The notes beneath the pieces were generated by a model, which saw only the letters and a list, made by a program, of their open reading frames with translations, did no database searches and had not been told where the DNA came from. 64,000 bases of DNA, taken from assembly GCF_038433135.1 (NCBI RefSeq), contig NZ_JBCDMV010000010.1, positions 5,909 to 69,908 of the forward strand, written 5' to 3'. Position numbers and translations under genes: made by a program. How positions within the stretch are numbered: position 1 is the stretch's first letter; the number at the start of each line of letters is the position of its first letter. This DNA is from Luteococcus sp038433135. GTDB taxonomy: Bacteria > Actinomycetota > Actinomycetes > Propionibacteriales > Propionibacteriaceae. Of this stretch, positions 43,585 through 52,430 are shown piece after piece.

Positions 43585-44190
43585 ATGCAGGGCACCCCAC
43601 CGGTCACCGACACCCAGCTCACCACCAAGCAGCTGCGCCACCAACCGCGGCTGATCGTCAACACCGGCGACGGCAAGGGCAAGTCCACCGCCGCCTTCGG
43701 GCTGGCGCTGCGCGGCTGGAACCAGGGCTGGAGCATCGGCGTGTACCAGTTCGTGAAATCGCCCAACTGGCGCACCGGGGAGAAGGCGGCCTTCGCCGCG
43801 CTGAACGAGGTGCACGAGCAGACCGGGCATGGCGGGCCGGTGGAATGGCATGCGATGGGCGCCGGCTGGACGTGGCTGCGCTCCACCAAGGAGGTGGACC
43901 ACGTCGCGATGGCCAAGGAAGGCTGGGCGCGGATCAGCGAGCAGCTGGCCAACCAGACCCACAAGCTCTACGTGCTGGACGAGTTCAGCTATGTGCTGGC
44001 CAATGGCTGGCTGGATGTCGACGAGGTGCTCCACACCCTGGCGAACCGGCCGGGGCAGCAGCATGTGGTGATGACCGGTCGGCGGATGCCGCAGCAGGTG
44101 ATCGACGCCGCTGATCTGGTGACCGAGATGACCAAGATCAAGCACCCCTTCGACGTCGGCGCGAAGGGCCAGGCGGGCATCGAATGGTGA
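43585..44190 (+). CDS. cobO: Corrinoid adenosyltransferase CobO/BtuR
   Basis: 201 residues from MQGTPPVTDTQ behind AAGGAGAACTGAG. The P-loop NTGDGKGKSTAAFGLALRG is near residue 30, and KLYVLDEFSYVLANGWLDVDE near 124 is the family's second motif. It transfers the adenosyl group of ATP to the cobalt of reduced corrinoids. It overlaps the following cobBC gene by seven bases. Confidence 0.92.
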   Translation: MQGTPPVTDTQLTTKQLRHQPRLIVNTGDGKGKSTAAFGLALRGWNQGWSIGVYQFVKSPNWRTGEKAAFAALNEVHEQTGHGGPVEWHAMGAGWTWLRSTKEVDHVAMAKEGWARISEQLANQTHKLYVLDEFSYVLANGWLDVDEVLHTLANRPGQQHVVMTGRRMPQQVIDAADLVTEMTKIKHPFDVGAKGQAGIEW

Positions 44191-46700
44191 CCATCCCCCG
44201 GCTCGTCGTCGCGGCACCCTCCTCCAGCGCGGGCAAGACCACCATGGCCGTCGGGCTGATGGCGGCGCTGAGCGCGCGCGGACAGCGGGTGGCGCCGTTC
44301 AAGACCGGGCCGGACTACATCGACCCCGGCTACCACACGCTCGCGGCCGGGCGGCCGGGTCGCAATCTGGACGCGCACCTGTGCGGGCCGGAACTGGTCG
44401 CTCCCCTGCTGGCACACGGATTCCGGGCCCCGGAGCCGGCCGACATCGCGGTGATCGAGGGTGCGATGGGGCTCTTCGACGGCAAACTGGACATCCCGAC
44501 GATCGGCCGGGCCGGTTTCGGTTCCGCGGCGCACATCGCCAAGCTGACCGGCTCCCCGGTGCTGCTGGTGGTGGATGCCGCCAAGAGTTCCCGGACGGTG
44601 GCCGCCGTTGCGCACGGCATGGCCACTTTCGATCCCGAGCTGCGGGTGGCCGGGGTGCTGCTGAACAAGATGGGCAGTCAGCGCAATATCGACGCCTGCA
44701 CCCGGGCGATCGAGGAGCTGGGGCTGCCGGTGGTGGGCGCGGTACCGCGCAATCCGGAACTGGCGACGCCGTCGCGGCACCTGGGGCTGGTGCCGGCCGC
44801 CGAACGTGACCAGGCCCGGGCGATGGTGGCCACCGCCGGCGAACTGGTGGCCCAGCATGTTGATCTTGATCTGGTGCTGCGGCTGGCCCGCTCCGCCGAT
44901 GACCTGGCGGTGACGGCCTGGGAGCCATCCACCGTGGTCACCCCGGTTTCCGGGCGGCCGCGGATCGCGCTGGCGGCCGGGCGCGCCTTCACCTTCCGCT
45001 ACCCCGAGACCACGGAGCTGCTGACTGCCGCGGGCTGCGAGGTCACCGAATTCGACCCGCTGACCGACCTCGCCCTGCCGGCCGGAACCGCCGGGCTCTA
45101 CCTCGGCGGTGGCTTCCCGGAGATCTACGCGGAGGAACTGGCCGGGAACACCGCCCTGCTGGCCGAGATCCGACGCCAGATGGCCGCGGGTCTGCCCACC
45201 GTCGCCGAATGCGCCGGGCTGCTCTACCTGTGCGAATCACTGGACGACCGTCCAATGGCCGGCGCGCTGCCGCTTCGGGCCGCCATGACGCCTCGGCTCA
45301 CGCTGGGCTACAAGCACTGCCGGGCAGCTGTCGACAGCCTGCTGACCAGGCGCGACGACCTCGTCGCCAGCCACGAATTCCATCGCACCGCGGTGGACCT
45401 GGCGCCGTTGGAGGGCGACGACCGCTTTGTCGTCGCCTGGGATGTGGCCGGCCGCGCCGAGGGAGTCTCCGGGGATCCGGCCGGGCTGGGCCGCCCGACC
45501 CTGCACGCCAGCTACCAGCACCTGCACTGGGCGGGGCATCCCCTTGCCGCGCAGCGTTTCGCCGAGGCCGCGGCGGCGTGGGCGGCCGCGCCCGGCGCCA
45601 CGTGCCCTGAGGCCCTGCCCAACGCAACCCCGATCCCCGAGCCCGTCGAGGGGCCCCAGACACCGGACCTGACCCACCATGGTGATCGCGATCTGGCTGC
45701 CGGGCTGGTCGATCTGGCCGTCAACGTGCACGCCGCCACCCCGCCCGACTGGCTCGCGGAGCGCCTGACCCAGCGTCGAACGGCCTGGGCGCCCTACCCC
45801 GACGCCAGCCAGGCCCGGGCCGCGCTGGCCGCCCGGCACGGCGTCGACGAGTCCATGGTGCTGCCCACCTCGGGCGCCGCGGAGGCCTTCACCCTGATCG
45901 CGCGGGCCTTTGCACATCGCTGCAGCCTGGTGGTGCATCCGCAGTTCACCGAACCGGAGCAGGCGCTGCGGCTGGCCGGGCACCTGCCCCGCCGCCTGTT
46001 GCTGCGCCCCGAGGACGGCTTCATCCTTGACCCCGACGAAGTCGATGAGGCCGCTGATCTGGTGATCGTCGGCAACCCGACCAATCCGACGTCGGTGCTG
46101 CACCCGGCCGACGGCCTGCGTCGGCTGGCCCGCCCCGGCCGGATCCTGCTGGTGGACGAGGCCTTCATGGATGCCATCCCGGGCGAGCCGGACAGCCTGA
46201 TCGGCGCCACGATGGACGGGATCCTGGTGACCCGCTCCCTGACCAAGACCTGGAGCCTGGCCGGGATCCGGGCCGGCTATGTCGTCGGTGACCCGCAGCT
46301 GGTCAGGCGGTTGGCCAGGCTGCAGACCCCCTGGTCGGTGTCCACCCCGGCGCTGGACGCCATGCTCGCCTGCAGCACGCCCGCAGCCCTGGCGGAGGCC
46401 GACCAGATCGCGCGGCGGATCGAACAGGACCGGGCGCTGCTGGTGCGGGCGCTGGAAGTGGCCGGGCTGCCCACCGTCGCCAATCCGCGTGCGCCCTTCG
46501 TGCTGGTGGACACCAGCCCGCTCGGCCCCGACGCCCAGCGCCCCGGCTGGGCCCGGGAAGCCCTTGCCCGGCAGGGCTTTGCGGTGCGACGCGGTGAAAC
46601 CTTCCCCGGTCTGGGCCCGGCCTGGATCCGGCTGGCCGTCCGCGAGCCCGAGGTCAGCCACCGCATCGCCGAGGCACTCGCCTCCCTCAGACAGCAGTAA
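44184..46700 (+). CDS. cobBC: Bifunctional cobyrinate a,c-diamide synthase / threonine-phosphate decarboxylase-like aminotransferase
   Basis: 838 residues, a fusion. Residues 1-465 are CobB/CbiA: AAPSSSAGKTTMAVGLM (P-loop), PFKTGPDYIDPGYH, and a glutamine amidotransferase with TVAECAGLLYLCESL and HASYQHLHW. After an acidic-proline linker, residues 500-838 are a class I/II PLP enzyme like CobC: VLPTSGAAEAFTLIARAF, GNPTNPTSVLHP and SLTKTWSLAGIRAGY with the Schiff-base Lys. The first half amidates the a and c side chains. The second makes aminopropanol phosphate for CobD. ATG at 44184 or GTG at 44187 may start it. Confidence 0.9.
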   Translation: MVTIPRLVVAAPSSSAGKTTMAVGLMAALSARGQRVAPFKTGPDYIDPGYHTLAAGRPGRNLDAHLCGPELVAPLLAHGFRAPEPADIAVIEGAMGLFDGKLDIPTIGRAGFGSAAHIAKLTGSPVLLVVDAAKSSRTVAAVAHGMATFDPELRVAGVLLNKMGSQRNIDACTRAIEELGLPVVGAVPRNPELATPSRHLGLVPAAERDQARAMVATAGELVAQHVDLDLVLRLARSADDLAVTAWEPSTVVTPVSGRPRIALAAGRAFTFRYPETTELLTAAGCEVTEFDPLTDLALPAGTAGLYLGGGFPEIYAEELAGNTALLAEIRRQMAAGLPTVAECAGLLYLCESLDDRPMAGALPLRAAMTPRLTLGYKHCRAAVDSLLTRRDDLVASHEFHRTAVDLAPLEGDDRFVVAWDVAGRAEGVSGDPAGLGRPTLHASYQHLHWAGHPLAAQRFAEAAAAWAAAPGATCPEALPNATPIPEPVEGPQTPDLTHHGDRDLAAGLVDLAVNVHAATPPDWLAERLTQRRTAWAPYPDASQARAALAARHGVDESMVLPTSGAAEAFTLIARAFAHRCSLVVHPQFTEPEQALRLAGHLPRRLLLRPEDGFILDPDEVDEAADLVIVGNPTNPTSVLHPADGLRRLARPGRILLVDEAFMDAIPGEPDSLIGATMDGILVTRSLTKTWSLAGIRAGYVVGDPQLVRRLARLQTPWSVSTPALDAMLACSTPAALAEADQIARRIEQDRALLVRALEVAGLPTVANPRAPFVLVDTSPLGPDAQRPGWAREALARQGFAVRRGETFPGLGPAWIRLAVREPEVSHRIAEALASLRQQ

Positions 46701-46725
46701 CCAACACACCCTGAAAGAAGTTCGC

Positions 46726-47793
46726 ATGAGCAGCACCATCGGCGACCTGGTCGCCAGCATCACCCCCGTCGACGAGGACGCCCGCGCCGCCGCCGAGGCC
46801 CGTCAGCTGACCCTCACCAAGCCGCCGGGCTCGCTGGGTGAGTTGGAGATCCTCGGCAACCAACTGGCCGCCATCGCGGGAACCTGCCCGCCGCCGGTGC
46901 CCGAACCCGCGCTGGTCTGCGTCTTTGCCGCCGACCACGGCGTGCAGGCGCAGAAGGTCTCGCCGTGGCCGCAGGAGGTCACGGTGCAGATGGCGGCCAA
47001 CATCTCCCGTGGTGGCGCCGGGGTGAGTGTGATCGCCCGGGCCGCCGGCGCCGGCCTGAAGGTCTTCGACCTTGGCATGCTCTCCCCCGCCGAGGGCACC
47101 GTCGACGCGCTGATCGCCCGCGGCACCGCCGACTTCACCGCGGCGCCGGCCATGACACCCGAACAGTGCGAGCAGGGGATCCGGGTGGGCCTGGAGGCCG
47201 CCCGGCAGGCGGTTGCCGAGGGCTTCCGCGCCCTGGTCCCGGGCGAGGTCGGGATCGGCAACACCACCCCCTCGTCGGCCCTGACCAGCCTGTTCACCGG
47301 CGCGAGCGTGGCGGAGGTGACCGGCCGCGGGTCGGGCGCCGACGACGCGATGCTGGCCCGCAAGTGCGAGGTGGTCGAACAGGGCTACGCGGTGCACGGC
47401 CTCAGCCCCGAAACCGCCGCGGCGGATCCGCTGCGCGCCCTGACCTGCGTGGGCGGTTTCGAGCACGCCGCGATGGTCGGCCTGATGCTGGGCGCCGCCG
47501 AACAGCGGGTGCCGCTGGTGCTGGACGGGGCGATCGCCTGTTCCGCCGCCCTGGTCGCCGTCGCCCTGTGCCCCGCGGTGCGCGGCTACCTGATCGCCGG
47601 CCATGCCGGGGTGGAGCCCGGCATCCAGGCCGCGCTGGGCAGCCTGGGTCTGCGGCCGGTGATCGCGCTGGATCTGCGGCTGGGTGAGGGTTCCGGCGGC
47701 GCGCTGGCGCTGCCCGTCGTCACGACCGCCGCGAAGGTGCTGCGCGAGATGGCCACCTTTGACAGCGCCGGCGTGACCGGGGAGTACGAGTGA
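46726..47793 (+). CDS. cobT: Nicotinate-nucleotide:dimethylbenzimidazole phosphoribosyltransferase CobT
   Basis: 355 residues from MSSTIGDLVASITPVDE; the ORF continues open upstream only inside cobBC. Motifs: LTKPPGSLGELEILGNQLA near residue 29, VFAADHGVQAQKVSPWP near 65, GEVGIGNTTPSSAL near 176 and the catalytic Glu in LRLGEGSGGALAL. It makes alpha-ribazole 5'-phosphate, the lower-ligand nucleotide. The stop overlaps the cobU start (TGATG). Confidence 0.93.
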   Translation: MSSTIGDLVASITPVDEDARAAAEARQLTLTKPPGSLGELEILGNQLAAIAGTCPPPVPEPALVCVFAADHGVQAQKVSPWPQEVTVQMAANISRGGAGVSVIARAAGAGLKVFDLGMLSPAEGTVDALIARGTADFTAAPAMTPEQCEQGIRVGLEAARQAVAEGFRALVPGEVGIGNTTPSSALTSLFTGASVAEVTGRGSGADDAMLARKCEVVEQGYAVHGLSPETAAADPLRALTCVGGFEHAAMVGLMLGAAEQRVPLVLDGAIACSAALVAVALCPAVRGYLIAGHAGVEPGIQAALGSLGLRPVIALDLRLGEGSGGALALPVVTTAAKVLREMATFDSAGVTGEYE

Positions 47794-48350
47794 TGCGCAC
47801 CCTGGTGCTGGGCGGCGCCCGTTCCGGCAAGTCCACCCACGCGGAGCAGCTGGTGATGGGGGCCGCGGCGGTGGACTACGTCGCCACCTCCGCGGTGGAC
47901 CCGGAGGATCCGGAATGGGTGGAGCGGATCGCGCTGCACCAGGCCCGACGCCCGGAGCACTGGCGCACCCTGGAGACCGCGGACATCGCCGGCGTGCTCG
48001 GCTCCCCCGGCGAGGCCGTGGTGCTGGTTGACTGCCTGGGCGTCTGGATCACTCGGATGATGGACGAGTGCGGCATCTGGAACGACCCCGCCCCGGCTAC
48101 CGAGCCGGTCGAGGCTCCCCGGGATCGGTTGCAATCGTGCGTCGACGATCTGGTCAGCGCCGTCGAGCAGACCTCCCGCGACGTGGTCTTCGTCAGCAAT
48201 GAGGTGGGGCAGGGGGTCGTGCCGGCCCACTGGTCCGGACGCTTCTTCCGGGACCAGCTGGGCATCCTCAACTCCCGGGTGGCCGCGGCCTGCGACCGGG
48301 TGGTCTTCTGCGTCGCCGGGATCCCGATGACCGTCAAGGATTCCCAGTGA
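47793..48350 (+). CDS. cobU: Adenosylcobinamide kinase/guanylyltransferase CobU
   Basis: 185 residues from ATG; a GTG three bases upstream is an alternative. P-loop VLGGARSGKSTHAEQL is at residue 5, and ALHQARRPEHW near 46 carries the guanylylated His. FVSNEVGQGVVPAHW near 130 is the family motif. It phosphorylates cobinamide and activates it with GMP. The last bases overlap the cobS GTG start. Confidence 0.93.
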   Translation: MRTLVLGGARSGKSTHAEQLVMGAAAVDYVATSAVDPEDPEWVERIALHQARRPEHWRTLETADIAGVLGSPGEAVVLVDCLGVWITRMMDECGIWNDPAPATEPVEAPRDRLQSCVDDLVSAVEQTSRDVVFVSNEVGQGVVPAHWSGRFFRDQLGILNSRVAAACDRVVFCVAGIPMTVKDSQ

Positions 48351-49141
48351 AGTCCCTTGTCACGGCGCTGGGGATGTTCACCATCCTGCCGGTGCCGCCC
48401 ACCATGGACATCACGCCCGAGGTCAATCGACGGGTGATGCTGGCCCTGCCCTGGTCCGGTCTGGTGTGCGGCCTGATCAGTGCCGCGACCGCCGCCCTGG
48501 TGCTGCTCTGCGGCGCCGGCGACGGCCTGGCCGCGATGGCCGGGCTCGCCGCCCTGACCGGGGTGACCGGAGCGATGCACCTGGACGGGGTGGCCGACAC
48601 CGCCGACGGGCTGGCCTCCCGCAAGGGCCCCGAGGATGCCCTGGCGCTGATGAAGAAGTCCGACATCGGACCAATGGGGGTGGCCACCGCCGTACTGGTC
48701 CTGCTGCTGCAGGCGGCCGGCCTGTCCTCGGCCGCGCTGGGCGGTTGGCGGCTGGTGGCGGCGCTGGCCTGCCTGCCGATGGTGGGCCGGGTGGCGGCCC
48801 TGTTTGCCACCGTGCAAGGGATTCCCGGCGCCCGCCCGGGTGGATTCGGCTCACTGTTCACCGGAATCACCCGTGGGCCCGCGGCCCTGGCCGACGCCAT
48901 GGGCGTGATCGCCGTCACCGCCAGCGCCGGACTGCTCGCCAGCTGGCGGCTGCCCATCATGCTGGCCTTCGTGGCGGCCGCGGGGCTCGCCTGGCTGGTG
49001 GCCGCGCGGTGGCAGAAGCACCTGCTGCGCCGGCTGGGCGGCCTCACCGGCGACACCTTCGGCTCCCTGATCGAGGTCTGCCAGACCAGCTTTGTGGTGC
49101 TGCTCGCCCTGCTCTGCGGGCTGATCACCCGGCTGCTGTGA
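48347..49141 (+). CDS. cobS: Cobalamin synthase CobS
   Basis: 264 residues, GTG start overlapping the cobU stop by four bases. Several membrane helices and the family motif GAMHLDGVADTADGLASRKG near residue 62, followed by DALALMKKSDIGPMGVA. It joins GDP-cobinamide to alpha-ribazole phosphate, finishing the nucleotide loop at the membrane. It is the last gene of the cob operon; repeat copy 11 begins 38 bases after its stop. Confidence 0.93.
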   Translation: MKSLVTALGMFTILPVPPTMDITPEVNRRVMLALPWSGLVCGLISAATAALVLLCGAGDGLAAMAGLAALTGVTGAMHLDGVADTADGLASRKGPEDALALMKKSDIGPMGVATAVLVLLLQAAGLSSAALGGWRLVAALACLPMVGRVAALFATVQGIPGARPGGFGSLFTGITRGPAALADAMGVIAVTASAGLLASWRLPIMLAFVAAAGLAWLVAARWQKHLLRRLGGLTGDTFGSLIEVCQTSFVVLLALLCGLITRLL

Positions 49142-49179
49142 ACTCTCCCGCCAACCCAGCGGCCGGCGCCCGGGACCGT

Positions 49180-49270
49180 TTCCGAGAATTGACCTCCAGA
49201 TCCAGCCCTTGGGAGGGGGCTGAGCGCAAGCCCTGCGGAATGCGGTGAATCTGGCGGTCGATTTTCGGAA
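49180..49270. repeat. 91-bp family intergenic inverted repeat, copy 11
   Basis: Arms TTCCGAGAATTGACCTCCAG and CTGGCGGTCGATTTTCGGAA; central CTGAGCGC at position 41. It lies between cobS and serC, both on the plus strand. Confidence 0.9.
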
Positions 49271-49374
49271 CCGGACAGTTGATCAGTCTTTCCGGGAGTC
49301 CAGCCGGCGGCCCGGGGCGGACAATCGAGGCCGGACGCGAAAGGATGGAGGGCACCCGGACGAGAGGCTGACCG

Positions 49375-50490
49375 TTGACCGACCTGACCATCCCCGCTGA
49401 CCTGCTGCCCCGCGACGGACACTTCGGATCCGGCCCGTCCAAGGTGCGCCCCGAACAACTGGCCGCACTCGGCAGCCGCAGCGAGCTCTTCGGCGGCTCG
49501 CACCGCCAGGCCCCGGTGAAGGACCTGGTCAGGAGCGTTCAGGAGGGCCTGGCCGAGCTCTTCGTCCTGCCCGACGGCTACCAGGTGGTGCTGGGCAATG
49601 GCGGCGCCACCGCCTTCTGGGATGTCGCCACCTTCGGCCTGGTCCGGGAGTGCTCGCAGCACCTGGTGCTGGGCGAGTTCAGCAAGAAGTTCGCCGCCGA
49701 GACCCGCAAGGCCCCCTTCTTGGGCGAGCCCGAGGTGATCGAGGTTCCGGCCGGCCAGGGCACCACCGCGCACGCCACCGCGGGCGTGGACGTCTACGCG
49801 TGGCCACAGAATGAGACCTCCACCGGCGTGATGCTCCCGGTGCAGCGCGTCGCCGGGGCGGATGACGACGCTCTGGTGGTGATCGACGCCACCTCCGGCG
49901 CCGCCGGAATCGACGTCGACCTGGACCAGTGCGATGTCTACTACTTCAGCCCGCAGAAGGGCTTCGCCAGTGAGGGCGGGCTGTGGTTCGCCATCATGTC
50001 GCCGCGGGCGATCGAGCGGGCGCGTCGGATTGCGGAAACCGGCCGCTGGATCCCGGCCTTCCTCAGCCTGACCACGGCCATCGACAATTCGGCCAAGCAC
50101 CAGACCTACAACACCCCGGCGGTGGCGCCGCTGATCCTGATGGACGAGCAGTTGGCCTGGCTCAACGCCCAGGGCGGACTGGCGTGGGCCAGTGCCCGCA
50201 CCCAGGATTCGGCCTCCCGGCTCTACCAGTGGGCGGAGCAGACCGAGTGGGCCACGCCCTTCGTGGCGGAGCCGGCGCTGCGCTCGCAGGTGGTGGGCAC
50301 CATCGACCTGGCCGAATCCATCGATGCCGCCGCCGTGGTCAAGACCCTGGCCGCCAATGGAGTGCTGGACGTCCTCCCCTACCGGGCGTTGCAGCGCAAC
50401 CAGATCCGGGTGGGGATGTTCCCCGCGGTCGATCCCCAGGACGTCAGTCAGCTCACCCGGTGTGTGGACTACGTGGTGTCCCGCCTCTGA
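49375..50490 (+). CDS. serC: Phosphoserine aminotransferase SerC (TTG start)
   Basis: 371 residues from TTG (LTDLTIPADLLPRDGHFGSG). The actinobacterial SerC signature DGHFGSGPSKVRPEQL is near residue 13, and the PLP Lys lies in YYFSPQKGFASEGG near 190. SRSELFGGSHRQAPVK and VLPYRALQRNQIRVGMFP complete the family. It converts 3-phosphohydroxypyruvate to phosphoserine. The next in-frame start would remove conserved residues, so TTG is preferred. Its first 20 bases are identical to those of the HAD gene at 33593. Confidence 0.9.
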   Translation: MTDLTIPADLLPRDGHFGSGPSKVRPEQLAALGSRSELFGGSHRQAPVKDLVRSVQEGLAELFVLPDGYQVVLGNGGATAFWDVATFGLVRECSQHLVLGEFSKKFAAETRKAPFLGEPEVIEVPAGQGTTAHATAGVDVYAWPQNETSTGVMLPVQRVAGADDDALVVIDATSGAAGIDVDLDQCDVYYFSPQKGFASEGGLWFAIMSPRAIERARRIAETGRWIPAFLSLTTAIDNSAKHQTYNTPAVAPLILMDEQLAWLNAQGGLAWASARTQDSASRLYQWAEQTEWATPFVAEPALRSQVVGTIDLAESIDAAAVVKTLAANGVLDVLPYRALQRNQIRVGMFPAVDPQDVSQLTRCVDYVVSRL

Positions 50491-50572
50491 GTTCACACCG
50501 CCCACCGAGGCGCAACACAGCTGGGGGACAGCTCCGAGAACTTCCATGGAGTCATCAGCCCGGGAGGTCCGG

Positions 50573-50599
50573 GTGACGAATCCAGGAGGTCCACCATGA
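50573..50599 (+). CDS. Possible 8-codon leader ORF coupled to the 49-residue gene
   Basis: GTG at 50573 follows a ribosome site GGGAGG (50562-50567) by five bases. It reads Met/Val-Thr-Asn-Pro-Gly-Gly-Pro-Pro and stops at TGA, which overlaps the ATG of the next gene as ATGA. The next gene's own ribosome site AGGAGGT (50584-50590) is inside this mini-ORF, so ribosomes reading it would uncover or block that site. Translation is not proven. Confidence 0.35.
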   Translation: MTNPGGPP

Positions 50600-50745
50600 A
50601 GCAGAACCAGGCCGCTGGCACCCACACCAAGGCCGTCGCCCTCACGCCCGTCGCCATCGCCTACCTGCTGCGCAACCGGCCCGCAGTTGGAAGCACCGTG
50701 CGGATGGGGCAGAATGGTCCGCTGTTCCGGCTCGTGCGTGCGTGA
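50596..50745 (+). CDS. Small basic protein (49 residues), unknown
   Basis: ATG five bases behind AGGAGGT, an excellent ribosome site. The 49-residue product is basic, with a central hydrophobic run (TPVAIAYLLRNRPAVG) and a charged start and end. It has no cysteine and no recognisable family. A perfect 14-bp hairpin follows 67 bases after its stop. Its downstream neighbour on the other strand is dctA. The call as a gene rests on the ribosome site and coupled leader. Confidence 0.5.
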   Translation: MKQNQAAGTHTKAVALTPVAIAYLLRNRPAVGSTVRMGQNGPLFRLVRA

Positions 50746-50812
50746 GGGGTTCCGCCCCTCTTGGAACCCATGGGGCGAATCCCGGGGAGCAGCCGGGTTG
50801 GAATGCAGGAAG

Positions 50813-50856
50813 CGTGGGGGTGTGCGACCGCCGGGTAACGGCCGCACACCCCCACG
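50813..50856. terminator. Strong hairpin terminator between convergent genes
   Basis: CGTGGGGGTGTGCG at 50813-50826 pairs perfectly with CGCACACCCCCACG at 50843-50856. It separates the small gene at 50596 from the convergent dctA end and is the strongest stem in this region. Confidence 0.8.
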
Positions 50857-50885
50857 TGTTCGTTGCGGGGCTCCCCGTCGCGGGC

Positions 50886-52322
50886 TCAGTGCTCGGCGGA
50901 GTCCTTGGGCAGCACCGGGTAGGGCGTCGGCGGAAGGTGCGACTGGGCGTCGGCCGGATGCGGCACCTTGCCGAGGTGCACATCCTCACCACCGTGGCCG
51001 TCGGTCATGCTGGCGTAGTCGAAGGGGTGCTGGCCGGACAGCACCTCCCGCACACGGCCGGTGTCGATGGTGCTGGTCCACTTGCCCACCAGCAGGGTCG
51101 CCACGGCGTTGCCGGAGAAGTTGGTGATGGCACGGGCCTCGGACATGAAGCGGTCGATGCCGACGATGATGCCGACGCCGTCGAGCAGCTCGGGTCGGTG
51201 GGCCTGCAGGCCGCCGGCCAGGGTGGCCAGACCGGCACCGGAGACACCAGCGGCGCCCTTGGAGGCGATCATCATGAAGACCAGCAGGCTGATCTGCTCG
51301 GCCATGCTGAGCGGCTTGCCCATGGCATTGGCGATGAAGATGGAGCTCATCGTCAGGTAGATGGCGGTGCCATCGAGGTTGAAGGAGTAGCCGGTGGGCA
51401 CGACGATGCCGACGGTCGACTTCTGCACGCCGACGTGCTCCATCTTGGCCATCAGATTGGGCAGCGCGGACTCCGAGGACGACGTCGCGAAGATCAGCAG
51501 GTATTCCTTGGCCAGGTACTTGACCAGCTGGAAGATGTTGAAGCCGGTGAAGACCTTGAGCACCAGGCCCAGTACGACGAAGACGAACAGGAAGCAGGTC
51601 ACGTAGAAGCCGAGCATCAGGATGCCCATCTGGTACACGGCCTTCATGCCGGACCCGCCCACGACGCCGGCGATGGCGCCGAAGGCACCGATCGGCGCGG
51701 CCCACAGGATCATGGTCAGCACGCGGAAGACCAGCTTCTGCAGGTAGGAGATGAAGTTGAGGATCGGCTCGCCCTGCTTGCCCATCTTCTGCACCGCGAA
51801 GCCGATCAGCAGAGCGACGAACAGGGTCTGCAGCACCTTCTCGCCCACCAGCGGACTGAACAGGCTCTCGGGGACGATCGACTGCAGGAAGGCGACGGTG
51901 CCATGACCCTCGGCGCCCGCCTTCTCCGCGTACTCGGCGCCGGAGCCGGCCTTGATGTGCAGGTTGCTGCCGGGGTGCAGGAAGTTGCCCACCACAAGGC
52001 CGATCGCCAGCGCGAAGGTGGACATGGTGATGAAGTAGGCCAGCGCGATGCCACCGGCCTTGCCGACGCTGGCGGCGGCCTTGACCGAGCCGATGCCCAG
52101 CACGATGGTGCAGAAGATGACCGGGCTGATCATCATCTTGACCAGGCTGACGAAGGTCTTGCCGATCCACGCGCAGCTCTTGGCGAACTCGGGGGCGACG
52201 ACGCCGACGACGATGCCGGCAATCACGGCGATGATCACGCCGATGTAGAGCCAGTGAGTGTTGTCCCTTGGCGGCTTCTTGGATTCGACGATGACTGGCC
52301 GATGATCCAGCTGATCTGACAT
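50886..52322 (-). CDS. dctA: C4-dicarboxylate:cation symporter DctA family
   Basis: 478 residues from MSDQLDHRPVIVES behind AAGGAG. About eight helices plus re-entrant loops. Signature segments of the dicarboxylate/amino-acid:cation symporter family are present: FATSSSESALPNLMAKM near residue 292 and PTGYSFNLDGTAIYLTM near 322, with FMMIASKGAAGVSGAGLATL following. It takes up succinate, fumarate or malate with protons or sodium. A GTG two codons upstream is possible. The C-terminal 60 residues are polar and variable. Confidence 0.9.
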   Translation of the reverse strand: MSDQLDHRPVIVESKKPPRDNTHWLYIGVIIAVIAGIVVGVVAPEFAKSCAWIGKTFVSLVKMMISPVIFCTIVLGIGSVKAAASVGKAGGIALAYFITMSTFALAIGLVVGNFLHPGSNLHIKAGSGAEYAEKAGAEGHGTVAFLQSIVPESLFSPLVGEKVLQTLFVALLIGFAVQKMGKQGEPILNFISYLQKLVFRVLTMILWAAPIGAFGAIAGVVGGSGMKAVYQMGILMLGFYVTCFLFVFVVLGLVLKVFTGFNIFQLVKYLAKEYLLIFATSSSESALPNLMAKMEHVGVQKSTVGIVVPTGYSFNLDGTAIYLTMSSIFIANAMGKPLSMAEQISLLVFMMIASKGAAGVSGAGLATLAGGLQAHRPELLDGVGIIVGIDRFMSEARAITNFSGNAVATLLVGKWTSTIDTGRVREVLSGQHPFDYASMTDGHGGEDVHLGKVPHPADAQSHLPPTPYPVLPKDSAEH

Positions 52323-52430
52323 GCGCACTCCTTCGTGGCCCGGTGAACTGCGGTGGGTCAGACCTTAGGGCCAGAAAAACTCCGACGAGAAGCCGTTTCG
52401 AGTTCTGGTTGAGGGTTCACGGTTGGTTGG

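Noticed and set aside
48334..50847. An 837-codon minus-strand open frame
   Set aside because: It runs across cobS, repeat copy 11 and serC on the opposite strand; GC-rich codon bias leaves such frames open.
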